Assembly (NCBI GenBank): GCA_964392615.1
Contig: CAYMRB010000462.1
Span: 1-7,803 of the forward strand
Direction: 5' to 3'
DNA: 7,803 nucleotides
Source: CAYMRB01 sp964392615
GTDB lineage: Bacteria > Planctomycetota > UBA8108
Shown here in pieces: positions 1-7,448 of the stretch. The position numbers and the translations under genes are program-made. The notes beneath the pieces were generated by a model. The model ran no database searches and was not told where the DNA came from. It was given only the letters and a program-made list of their open reading frames with translations. Numbering within the stretch: position 1 is the stretch's first letter; every line of letters begins with the position of its first letter.

Positions 1-39
1 GGGCTGACACGGCCGGCCGACTCGTGTAAGTTCGCGTCG

Positions 40-1005
40 ATGGCGTCTTCCGTCCGTTCCTATCTCGAGCTTGTCCGGATCTTCCTGACCCCGACGGCGC
101 TCGCCGACAGCCTCGCCGGCTTCGGCCTGGCGGCCGCGATCCTCGAATCGCCGGCCCCGCCGCGGGTGCTGCTGCTGCTGCCGCTCGTGTCGGTGTGCCT
201 GTTCAGCTTCGGGATGCTGACGAACGACCTGCTCGACCTGGAGCGCGACCGGCGTCTCGCGCCGTCGAAGCCGCTGCCATCCGGCCGCGTCCGGACGAGC
301 CGAGCGATCGTCGCAGGCGTGCTTCTCGCCGCCGCCGCGATCGCGCTGTCGCTGCGCTGCAGCGCGTGGCTGCCGACCGTCGGCGTGATCGTTCTGGCCC
401 TCCTCTACAACGCGGGTGGCAAGCGCGTGCCGCTCCTCGGCAACCTGCTGATGGGGGGCTGCCGCGCCGGCAACCTCCTCGTCGGCGCGGCGGCGGCCAG
501 CACGCCTCTCGCGCCAGCCGCGTCGGAGGCCCCGCCTCCGAGCCATCTCGTCGTTCCGGACGCGCTGCGAGAGGGCCCGGTTCTCGCGGCAGCCGCGATC
601 GTCGGCCTGTACGTCGCCGGCGTCACCGCGGTGAGCGTTCTCGAAGAGCACCCTGAACGGCGCCGACGCCTCTGGTGGACCGTGGCGCTGTTCCCGTTCG
701 CCGCGCTCGCGCTTCCGGTGCTGCGGCCGGGATCGATCGCTTGCTGGATCGGCTGGGCCGTCCTCGAAGTCGCGATCCTCCGCGTCCTGTGGCGCATGCG
801 ACGCGCGCCGCGGGGCGTGCCGCCGGCCGCGGTCTTCGTGCGCGGCGCGCTCGGCGCGATCTTCCTCGTCGACGCGGCAGCCTTGTGGACGCTCGCGCCG
901 TCAACGCGCGAGGTACTGATACCGGGAGTCGCGCTCTACGTGCTCGCTCTTTTGGCCTGGTGGTGGAAACACCGCTGGCTACAATCGGGCGGCCCTGATA
1001 CGTAA
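40..1005 (+). CDS. UbiA-superfamily prenyltransferase, EboC-like (integral membrane)
   Basis: A 321-residue, very hydrophobic protein with about nine predicted membrane segments, the usual architecture of UbiA-type prenyltransferases, which attach polyprenyl chains to acceptors in the membrane. The first Asp-rich motif is present at residues 62-70 (N62, D63, D66, D70), followed by a KPLPSG stretch at 77-82. A YNAGGKR loop near 123-129 leads into MGGCRAGNLLVG at 138-149, a pattern I associate with the EboC branch of the family. The usual second Asp motif is replaced by VSVLEE around 198-203, also like EboC. The substrate cannot be read from the sequence. The ATG at 40 was chosen because the family-typical YLELVR segment follows at once. 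The frame is open back to base 1 and no clear Shine-Dalgarno sequence is visible, so a more upstream start is possible. purD follows after 28 bases, probably on the same transcript. The family is secure; the EboC subgroup is likely. Confidence 0.85.
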   Translation: MASSVRSYLELVRIFLTPTALADSLAGFGLAAAILESPAPPRVLLLLPLVSVCLFSFGMLTNDLLDLERDRRLAPSKPLPSGRVRTSRAIVAGVLLAAAAIALSLRCSAWLPTVGVIVLALLYNAGGKRVPLLGNLLMGGCRAGNLLVGAAAASTPLAPAASEAPPPSHLVVPDALREGPVLAAAAIVGLYVAGVTAVSVLEEHPERRRRLWWTVALFPFAALALPVLRPGSIACWIGWAVLEVAILRVLWRMRRAPRGVPPAAVFVRGALGAIFLVDAAALWTLAPSTREVLIPGVALYVLALLAWWWKHRWLQSGGPDT

Positions 1006-1033
1006 GAACGCAATCGAGAACGGTCGGTGCACC

Positions 1034-2332
1034 ATGAGCGATTCGAAGAAGGTCCTCGTCGTCGGCTCGGGTGGACGTGAACACGCCATCGTCTCGGCGC
1101 TGGCGCGTTCGGCGTCCCGTCCGCGGGTTTACTGCGCGCCCGGCAACGCCGGTATCGCGGCGCTGGCCGAATGCGTGCCGGGAACCGGCGACACGCCGGA
1201 GGGCATCGACGCGCTCCTCGAGTTCGCCAAGAGCGAGGGCATCGACCTGACCGTCGTCGGCCCGGAAGTTCCGCTGGTCCTCGGAATCGTCGACCGCTTC
1301 CGCGACGCCGGATTGAAGATCTTCGGCCCCCCCGCCGCGGGCGCCAAGCTCGAGGGGAGCAAGATCTTCGCGAAGGAGTTCTTCGCCCGTCGCGGCATTC
1401 CGACCGCCGCGTTCGAGATCTTCGATGACTACGACGAGGCGCGGCGCCATGTCGAGACGCGCCCGCTGCCGATGGTGATCAAGGCCGACGGCTTGGCGGC
1501 CGGCAAGGGTGTCATCGTCGCGCACGAACGCGACGAGGCGCTCCAGACCCTCGAGGACATCATGGTCACGCGGCGCTTCGGCGACGCCGGTCATCGCGTC
1601 CTGATCGAGGACTGCCTCGAAGGCCCGGAGATCTCGATCATGGTCCTCACCGACGGCCACAACTGGCTGCCGATGGAGACCGCACAGGACTACAAGCCGG
1701 CATTCGACGGCGGCAAGGGACCGAACACCGGCGGCATGGGGGCGTACTCGCCGTACCATTCCTTGGGCCACCCGATCGTCCAGCAGGCGCTCGAGATCGT
1801 CGTCCGCCCGACGATCGAGGGCCTCGCCGAGGAGGAGATCCCGTACCGCGGCGTCCTCTACGCGGGCCTGATGCTGACCAAGGACGGGCCGCAGATCCTC
1901 GAGTACAACGTCCGCTTCGGCGACCCGGAGACGCAACCGATCTTCAGCCGGCTGCGCAGCGATCTCGTCGATCTCTTCGAGGCGACACTCGAGCCCGACG
2001 GGCTCGCTCAAGTGACGCTCGATTGGGACCCGCGCCCGGCGGTCTGCGTCGTCGCGGTCTCCGACGGCTATCCGGGCGGATATGAGTCGGGATTCCCGAT
2101 CAGCGGGCTCGACCAGGCCGGCGCCCTGGACGACGTGACCGTCTACCACGCCGGCACGCGGCTGGGCGACGGCGGCGAGATCCTGACGGCCGGCGGCCGC
2201 GTCCTCGGCATCACGGCGCTCGGCGCGACGCGCGAGGATGCGCGGCAGCGCGCATACGAGGCGACGAACGCGATCTCGTTCACGGGGTTGCGGACGCGCA
2301 GCGATATCGCATCGAGTTCTGGCGGCGACTGA
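1034..2332 (+). CDS. purD: Phosphoribosylamine--glycine ligase (GAR synthetase)
   Basis: A 432-residue cytoplasmic enzyme that joins 5-phosphoribosylamine and glycine using ATP, making glycinamide ribonucleotide in de novo purine synthesis. The length is normal for bacterial monofunctional PurD. The N-terminal GSGGREHA motif (11-18) and GPEVPLV (76-82) mark the N domain. The ATP-grasp core follows, with MVIKADGLAAGKGV at 147-160, the QDYKPAFDGGKGPNTGGMG segment at 218-236, and the GARS signature RFGDPETQ at 294-301. The C domain is complete and ends with the typical GLRTRSDIA region. No key residue appears lost. The ATG at 1034 gives the standard N-terminus; the upstream ribosome-binding site is weak. 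It lies 28 bases after the UbiA-family gene and was probably co-transcribed with it. It converges on the opposite-strand operon, with a hairpin terminator between. There is no fusion to PurM or PurN. Confidence 0.98.
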   Translation: MSDSKKVLVVGSGGREHAIVSALARSASRPRVYCAPGNAGIAALAECVPGTGDTPEGIDALLEFAKSEGIDLTVVGPEVPLVLGIVDRFRDAGLKIFGPPAAGAKLEGSKIFAKEFFARRGIPTAAFEIFDDYDEARRHVETRPLPMVIKADGLAAGKGVIVAHERDEALQTLEDIMVTRRFGDAGHRVLIEDCLEGPEISIMVLTDGHNWLPMETAQDYKPAFDGGKGPNTGGMGAYSPYHSLGHPIVQQALEIVVRPTIEGLAEEEIPYRGVLYAGLMLTKDGPQILEYNVRFGDPETQPIFSRLRSDLVDLFEATLEPDGLAQVTLDWDPRPAVCVVAVSDGYPGGYESGFPISGLDQAGALDDVTVYHAGTRLGDGGEILTAGGRVLGITALGATREDARQRAYEATNAISFTGLRTRSDIASSSGGD

Positions 2333-2439
2333 TCGCGGGTCGTCCGATCGCGGTACGAGCCGCCGCAAGAACTCGATTGTGTTCTAGCGCGAGCCGACGT
2401 CCGCTCCGGAGACGGCCACGTTCCCTTGACGGCGGAGGG

Positions 2440-2462
2440 CGCTTTGCGCCTCGTGCAAAGCG
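2440..2462. terminator. Upstream hairpin in the convergence zone
   Basis: An 8-bp perfect inverted repeat (CGCTTTGC at 2440-2447 and GCAAAGCG at 2455-2462) around a 7-base loop, located 107 bases after the purD stop and just before the stronger hairpin at 2470-2497. No U-tract follows, so it may only assist termination or be an mRNA 3'-end structure. Confidence 0.4.
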
Positions 2463-2469
2463 GGTATGG

Positions 2470-2497
2470 CAAACGGCCACGCAGCGGTGGCCGTTTG
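2470..2497. terminator. Probable bidirectional terminator between converging genes
   Basis: An 11-bp perfect inverted repeat (CAAACGGCCAC at 2470-2480, GTGGCCGTTTG at 2487-2497) with a 6-base loop. The stem begins with A residues and ends with T residues on either strand, so it reads as an intrinsic-type terminator both ways, though the T run is only three bases. It starts 23 bases beyond the stop of the secreted-protein gene on the - strand and 138 bases after purD on the + strand. Its place between convergent stops fits shared termination. Confidence 0.7.
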
Positions 2498-2520
2498 TCG
2501 AGCGTCCTGTCTCTTGCCGA

Positions 2521-3708
2521 CTACTTCTTTGAAGACGAGCTCTTCGAGGTCGACGACTTCTTCGATGCGCTCCCCATCGACTTCTTCGTCGAGCCCGACT
2601 TCTTCGTCGAGCCCGACTTCTTCGTCGAGCCGGCCTTCTTGGGGTCGTCCTTCTTGGCCTTCGGGTCCGTCTTCTTCGCCGTGCCGGTCTTCTTGGCGTC
2701 GTCGTCGTCGTCGTCATCGCCCGCCTCGTCGGGACAAACGAGGTCGTAGATGCGGTTCAGCGTGTTCCCGAGAGACTGGAGCGAGACCTTGTAGCGGTAC
2801 GAGAGGTAGTCATAGTCCCTCAGGTACTCGTCGTCCGACTTCTTCTTCTTCGGCACGTACCGCGGGCTCAAGTCGTCGAGCGAGTACTGCTTCTCGATCT
2901 CCTTCTGCAGCTGGTAGCCGCGCTTGGCGACCATGCCGCCGAGGCGCAGCAGATGCTGGTGCGCGGTCAGGCTCTTCGTCCACAGCGCCGGGTACTTCTG
3001 CGGGAACTCGATGCGGATCTTGCGCTGGGTCTTGCCCTGACGGATGCGCCACTTCTTGACGAAGCCGGCGATCGCGGTCTTGTCGGCCGTCCCGTCCTCG
3101 ACGTACTTCTTGCCTTCCTTGATCGCCTTGAACGTGTCGACGGCCTCGTTCATGTTGTCGATGAGCTCGTCGGTGTACTGCGTGTACGCGTCGCAGATAG
3201 CCTGCTTCTGCGCGGCGAGCTCCGCCGGCGTGCCGACCTTCAGAAGCTCTTCCGGCTTGCCGAACGTCCACAGCCAGCCCTTGTAGTTCATCGGGAAGGC
3301 GGTCTTGTTCTTCGCGAGTTCCTTCTGCACGGACGAGCTCTGCTCGGCGTACGGAATCTGGGCCTGCAGCGTGTAGATGTCGGCGCCGAGCGTCTTCTTC
3401 GGCTGGATCTCGATCTTGACCCCCTTGCGCGACTTCGACTTGAACTCCCACATCACGGTCTCGTCGTCGATCGGCAGACCGTTGTAGTTCAGATCGAACT
3501 GGATCTTCGTACCGGACGGCAAGTTCTTGCTGAGGTCGACGCGGATGCGAAGGGTCTGCTTGCCGGCTGCCTGCGCCGCCGACAGGTACGTGAAGTCGAC
3601 CAGCTTGATCCAGGGCGGGTACGGCATGTCCTGGGCGCACAAGGCGCCACTGCCAAGCGTCGCGATGAGGACGGCCGCCAGAAACGGACGAGTAGCCGAG
3701 GAGCGCAT
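2521..3708 (-). CDS. Secreted protein of unknown function with acidic run and Lys/Ser-rich tail
   Basis: A 395-residue protein I do not recognise as a named family. Residues 1-26 look like a Sec signal peptide (basic start, hydrophobic core, likely cleavage near LCA-QD); the Cys at 24 lacks a proper lipobox, so a lipoprotein is unlikely. Residues about 33-120 alternate like beta strands and may form an Ig-like sandwich. Residues about 160-320 are mostly helical. A run of seven Asp (331-337) leads to a Lys/Ser/Thr/Gly tail to the end, including three GSTKKS units (360-377), likely disordered and strongly basic. The open frame reaches further upstream, but the ATG at 3708 is preferred: it has a GGAAGAGG ribosome-binding site at 3716-3723, is followed directly by the signal peptide, and overlaps the stop of the pseudopilin gene as TGATG. 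The tail could contact DNA, acidic polysaccharide or the cell surface; that is inference. Confidence 0.88.
   Translation of the reverse strand: MRSSATRPFLAAVLIATLGSGALCAQDMPYPPWIKLVDFTYLSAAQAAGKQTLRIRVDLSKNLPSGTKIQFDLNYNGLPIDDETVMWEFKSKSRKGVKIEIQPKKTLGADIYTLQAQIPYAEQSSSVQKELAKNKTAFPMNYKGWLWTFGKPEELLKVGTPAELAAQKQAICDAYTQYTDELIDNMNEAVDTFKAIKEGKKYVEDGTADKTAIAGFVKKWRIRQGKTQRKIRIEFPQKYPALWTKSLTAHQHLLRLGGMVAKRGYQLQKEIEKQYSLDDLSPRYVPKKKKSDDEYLRDYDYLSYRYKVSLQSLGNTLNRIYDLVCPDEAGDDDDDDDAKKTGTAKKTDPKAKKDDPKKAGSTKKSGSTKKSGSTKKSMGSASKKSSTSKSSSSKK
2579..2632. repeat. 18-bp tandem repeat, three copies, inside the secreted-protein gene
   Basis: Three consecutive 18-bp units (2579-2596, 2597-2614, 2615-2632). 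The first two are identical and the third differs at its last base. On the - strand they encode repeated Gly-Ser-Thr-Lys-Lys-Ser. The near identity at DNA level points to recent unit duplication, so copy number may vary between strains. Confidence 0.9.
2698..2715. repeat. Trinucleotide microsatellite encoding the Asp run
   Basis: Six consecutive GTC units on the + strand, equal to six GAC (Asp) codons on the coding strand. With one adjacent GAT they give the seven-Asp run at residues 331-337 of the secreted protein. Unit gain or loss keeps frame and would only change the length of the acidic run. Confidence 0.85.
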
Positions 3709-6700
3709 CAATTCGCCTCTTCCTGCAACAGGACCTTCGGGTTCGGGAGGTAGTACGACAGGGTCACGTCGTCGATCGCCGGCGTCTGCACGACACCGCC
3801 CGACGTGTTGCCCTGGCCAACGTACTTGGAGCCCTTGATGAAGAATTTGTACACGAACTCCACACCGAGACCGCGGATGGCCGTTCCCTGCTTGCGGAAC
3901 GCCTTGCGTCCGGCGATGCGGTTCGTGACGGACGGAGTGCGGTACGGCTCGCGGAAACGCGACGGCGGCGGCTTGCCGAACGAGCGGTACCAGACATCGC
4001 ATTCGATCGGCGTATTGACGAGCTGCACCGGCCGGCTATTCGGAAGCGAGTCCGTGAACATCGTCGGGTAGTACGACGTCCAGTCGAACGACCGCAGCGC
4101 GACGTGGTTGACGTCCGGCGGCAGCGGAATCGAGAACAGGTTCGCGAACTCGCCGGTGCGCTGCGTGAAGTACCCCGCGCCGCCGCCGGTACCGCCGAAG
4201 TGGCGGCGGAACTGCGGGAACGTGCCCTCGTACGTGATCAGCTCGTCGATCGTCGCGTTGGCGATGATCCGCTTGATGCTCGGCACTTCGATCCTGACGC
4301 CACCGCCGCTGCCCCCGGCGCGCGCCGTGTTGGTGTACCACTTGAAGACGCCGGCGTCCGCGGCCCCCTGGTGCCGCACGATGCCGCCGATCTGCAGGCC
4401 GTCCTTCGGCTGCCGCTCGTTGAGGCGCACCCACGAATTGGCCGTTCCGTCGACGATCTGCTGCGGCCGCCGCGGCACGCCGCCTTGCTGGACCGGCTGG
4501 TAGTCGAGGTAGACGCGGATCGGGAACGTCGGGTTCGAGTCGTTCCAGTCGAGCGCGATATGGTGCCACTCGTGCGCCTTGAAATGGCGCGTGTCGACGA
4601 CGATATCGGCGCGCGAGATGACCTTCTGCTGGTCGAGGAACTCGAGAATCGGGTTGTCCGGGTTGCCGCCCGCCGCGCTCGTCTCGGAGCCCGGATCCGG
4701 GAACAGCTGCAAGCTCCCCCCCCCTTCGCCAGTAGCCTCCGGGAACGCCTGGTGGTAGTACATGCGGACGATCCGCAGCTCGCCCTTCGTGTTGCGGAAG
4801 ATGAAGAACTGCGTGCCCTCCGAGCCGCGGTAGTCCTGCATCGCCGGACGGACTTCATTGATGACGGAAGTGCATCCGATGAGGCCGCTGAATACCGGGT
4901 CGGCGCCGTCGAACTCGAACTTGACCCAGAACGCCATGCCGCCGCTGTAGTACGGCACGGGGCCGAGGATGTTCTGGCCCTGCACGCCCGACGCACCGAC
5001 GCGCGCGAGCCCACCGCCACCAGCCTGCCCGATGCGCGAGTGCGAGGGCAGCACGAGCAGGCGGTTGCCGAGGTGGTTCATGCGGAACATGCTCGTGTGC
5101 AGGCCGTCCGGGAACAGGTCCGTGCCGACCTGCTCCTTGCCGATGAGAGGATCGGCCCACGCCGCGGCGCCGACGCGGAACACGTTGAACGACTGCATCC
5201 GCTTGCGACGGTAGAACTCGCGGTTCTGACGCTGCGAGTTTCGCGGGTGCGAGTTGAAATCGAACACGCCCTTCAGCGCGTCGGAGACGTCGTCGCCGAA
5301 GAAGCTCAGGCCCTTGCCCTGAAGCACGCGACGCAGCAGCGTGATGTTCTGCGTATCGCGCTCGGAGAACGAGTGCTCGGCGAGGATCAGGTCATCCTTG
5401 CCGAAGAGGTTCGCTCGGCTCATCCGGGCGACCTGCTGGCGGCGACCATCGAGCAGCCCCGCGAGCTCGACCCTGCCGTCGCGTCGCGACCCCTGCGTGT
5501 AAAGCTCGGTCAGCGCGTTCATCGGCTCGGGCCAGGTGACGACGAACTTGCGGTCGGCGCGGCTCGAGCGCGCTCCGACGGCGAAGCTCTGCTCGAAGTG
5601 CAGCTGGTTCGTGTGCCGCAGCACGTCGAACACCTTGACGATCGTGCGCACCTTGTGCTGGAACGGGAAGTAGTCGGTCGGCAGCTCGGCACCCTTGCCG
5701 GAGACGGCCGTGCGCGCCGCGGGGCTCGCCTTCGACAGGTCGATCATCTCGCCCAGCGTGGTGATCTCGAAGGTGCCCATCGAGTCGAAGCAGAACTCGG
5801 TCGTGTGCCCCTTCTTCAGCACGGGGATCGCACCCTGCGACCGGTCGGCCCACACGAGATCCGATTTGTCGAGGACGGTCGCGGCGGGAACGTTGGAGTT
5901 GTAACGACTGATGCGCGTGTTGGGATTGAAGTTGGCCTTCAGGATCCCCTTCATCATGTCGTAGTACCACGCGTTCTGCTCATGGACCGACAGTCCGAGC
6001 CGCTCGCGCAGCTGCCGCTCGAGACCCTGCGCGTTGCCCTTCTGCCACAGGATGCCGATCGGGCTGGCGCCGCCCGACACGAGATGGGAGCGGATTTGAC
6101 GGTTATTCGGCTGATCTGGATCGATGACCTGCACGGTGCTGGGGGACGGGAAGTAACCCGCATCGAGGCCGTCGATGAAGTCCTCGAAGCCGGGGCGCGC
6201 AGAGTCGCTCGTACGCCAGGTGCGCAGAAACCGCGAGCTCTTGCGATCGGCGACAATGCGCTGCGCGATCTTCTGCGCCTCGGCGTACCGCAGCTCCTGG
6301 CTGTACACGAAGACCGGCCGCGGCGCGACGTCACGCACCTCCTCCGACGCGAACAAACGCTCGCCGAGGATCTGCGCGTTCGAATCGACAGGAACGATCG
6401 CGCCGCCGGCTCCGCCGATGCGCGAGTACGGGAACACACGCCGCCCGGCGAGCCCCGTCAGGCACGCGACGAGGACCTCCTCGGGTGCCGTGTTGACGTT
6501 GATCGGGTGGCGCGGCTCGTGCGACAGGCGAACGTCGATCGCGCTCGGCATCGCGTTCACTCCACCGCCGCCGAGGCCTCCGCTATTGCCCTGGGCGAGC
6601 TGCGTACCGGAGCGACCCAGCGCCAGGTCGGGAACCTCGTTGTCGCCGTCGTCGGGCCGATACGTGTACGGATCTTCCCAGGAGTGGCAGGTCAGGAAGT

Positions 6701-7418
6701 CCTTGACGATGTGGAAGTTCTCGTCGCCGATCAGCAGGCGCAGCTGGTTCTTCGACTGGAACTTCTGCCCCTCGAGACGCTGGCGGAACTGCAGGATGTG
6801 GTAGCCGCGCACTCTGCTCCCGCTGCGATGCGGCTCGGTGTAGAACGGGTTGTAGATCTTGCGGCCGTCGCGCTTCAGGCGCGGGCTCTTCGCGATCGCC
6901 TCGCCCAGGTGGTCGAGCATGCGCGCGAGCGTATCCTGCTGGCCGTTCAGGTTGATCTGCGAGTTCGTGTCGATGACCTTGCTCTTGAACCGGTAGAGGA
7001 AGCCCGAGACCTCCATGTAGTTCTCCCACCGGCCAACGCGCGGATCCTCCACTTCGACTCGACCGACGGCGAGCGAGCCGGCCTCGCCGAGCTTGTTGAA
7101 CTTGTACAGCCAGTTCGTGTTCTGATAGTAGGTCCACGAGTAGTGGTTGTCGGCCTCGTAGAGCGTCGTGATCGCGCGGTCGAGGGCCGAGCTCGACACC
7201 CAGTCCATGCGCTGTGTGTCGATGTTGTTCTCCGACGCCTGCTGCTCCAGACGCATCAGCTGGACGAACGTCGTACCGAGCACGACGAGCAGCGTCAGCA
7301 CGGCGAGGGCGACGATCAGCATGACGCCACGCTCGCGGCAGCGCGAACCGGCACCCCGACTTCGGGGCCCGCCGCGAGGCGCGGAGCCAGCGGACGGAAC
7401 GAGCTCGAGAGTCTTCAT
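3708..7418 (-). CDS. Giant GspK-type pseudopilin with C-terminal LamG-like domain
   Basis: A 1236-residue protein, several times the roughly 300-residue length of ordinary GspK, the minor pseudopilin at the tip of the type II secretion pseudopilus. A basic leader ends in RERG, with predicted prepilin-peptidase cleavage after Gly31. A hydrophobic helix (about 32-55) follows that lacks Glu at mature position 5, as GspK does. GspK-like features continue: VIDTNSQINLNG (148-159), a QLRLLIGDE segment (225-233), INVNTAPEEVL (306-316) and a region rich in A/I/R near 378-420. Residues about 430-815 are unassigned. About 820-1070 resemble a LamG/concanavalin beta-sandwich, with MAFWVKFEF, the EWHHIALDW strand (950-958) and ATIDELITYEG (1055-1065). 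The last 130 residues are beta-rich. The ATG at 7418 is preferred over an upstream TTG at 7448 because GAAAGG sits 7 bases before it. It overlaps the next gene. The surface role is inferred from architecture. Confidence 0.87.
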   Translation of the reverse strand: MKTLELVPSAGSAPRGGPRSRGAGSRCRERGVMLIVALAVLTLLVVLGTTFVQLMRLEQQASENNIDTQRMDWVSSSALDRAITTLYEADNHYSWTYYQNTNWLYKFNKLGEAGSLAVGRVEVEDPRVGRWENYMEVSGFLYRFKSKVIDTNSQINLNGQQDTLARMLDHLGEAIAKSPRLKRDGRKIYNPFYTEPHRSGSRVRGYHILQFRQRLEGQKFQSKNQLRLLIGDENFHIVKDFLTCHSWEDPYTYRPDDGDNEVPDLALGRSGTQLAQGNSGGLGGGGVNAMPSAIDVRLSHEPRHPINVNTAPEEVLVACLTGLAGRRVFPYSRIGGAGGAIVPVDSNAQILGERLFASEEVRDVAPRPVFVYSQELRYAEAQKIAQRIVADRKSSRFLRTWRTSDSARPGFEDFIDGLDAGYFPSPSTVQVIDPDQPNNRQIRSHLVSGGASPIGILWQKGNAQGLERQLRERLGLSVHEQNAWYYDMMKGILKANFNPNTRISRYNSNVPAATVLDKSDLVWADRSQGAIPVLKKGHTTEFCFDSMGTFEITTLGEMIDLSKASPAARTAVSGKGAELPTDYFPFQHKVRTIVKVFDVLRHTNQLHFEQSFAVGARSSRADRKFVVTWPEPMNALTELYTQGSRRDGRVELAGLLDGRRQQVARMSRANLFGKDDLILAEHSFSERDTQNITLLRRVLQGKGLSFFGDDVSDALKGVFDFNSHPRNSQRQNREFYRRKRMQSFNVFRVGAAAWADPLIGKEQVGTDLFPDGLHTSMFRMNHLGNRLLVLPSHSRIGQAGGGGLARVGASGVQGQNILGPVPYYSGGMAFWVKFEFDGADPVFSGLIGCTSVINEVRPAMQDYRGSEGTQFFIFRNTKGELRIVRMYYHQAFPEATGEGGGSLQLFPDPGSETSAAGGNPDNPILEFLDQQKVISRADIVVDTRHFKAHEWHHIALDWNDSNPTFPIRVYLDYQPVQQGGVPRRPQQIVDGTANSWVRLNERQPKDGLQIGGIVRHQGAADAGVFKWYTNTARAGGSGGGVRIEVPSIKRIIANATIDELITYEGTFPQFRRHFGGTGGGAGYFTQRTGEFANLFSIPLPPDVNHVALRSFDWTSYYPTMFTDSLPNSRPVQLVNTPIECDVWYRSFGKPPPSRFREPYRTPSVTNRIAGRKAFRKQGTAIRGLGVEFVYKFFIKGSKYVGQGNTSGGVVQTPAIDDVTLSYYLPNPKVLLQEEAN
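3716..3723 (-). promoter_or_regulatory. Ribosome-binding site inside the end of the pseudopilin gene
   Basis: GGAAGAGG on the - strand, 7 bases before the ATG at 3708. It lies within the final codons (Gln-Glu-Glu-Ala-Asn) of the upstream gene. This decides the start of the secreted-protein gene and, with the TGATG overlap, indicates translational coupling. Confidence 0.8.
4716..4724. repeat. Nine-base homopolymer inside the pseudopilin gene
   Basis: Nine C on the + strand, equal to nine G on the coding strand, giving three Gly codons at about residues 899-901 in a loop of the LamG-like region. The frame is intact here. Such tracts are prone to slippage and to sequencing error. Confidence 0.9.
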
Positions 7419-7425
7419 GGTGTGG

Positions 7426-7431
7426 CCTTTC
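7426..7431 (-). promoter_or_regulatory. Ribosome-binding site of the pseudopilin gene
   Basis: GAAAGG on the - strand, 7 bases before the ATG at 7418. It selects this ATG over the in-frame TTG at 7448, and the resulting leader (30 residues before RERG-V) is still long for a prepilin. Confidence 0.65.
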
Positions 7432-7448
7432 GGCTCCCTACTCTTCAA

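Noticed and set aside
3..29. Possible last codons of an upstream + strand gene ending at TAA 27-29
   Set aside because: Only eight codons are in the window, too few to support a gene; the short distance to the ATG at 40 makes it conceivable but unproven.
1327..1333. C7 homopolymer in purD
   Set aside because: It encodes the normal FGPPAAG segment of PurD in frame; nothing suggests regulation by slippage in a core metabolic gene.
623..2368. A 581-codon open frame on the - strand opposite purD
   Set aside because: purD on the other strand is certain from its motifs; this frame is Arg/Asp/Ala-rich and lacks recognisable domains.
3709..4002. An upstream extension of the secreted-protein reading frame into the pseudopilin gene
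   Set aside because: It would bury the signal peptide inside the protein and overlap the end of the pseudopilin gene by almost 300 bases; the ATG at 3708 has a good ribosome-binding site.
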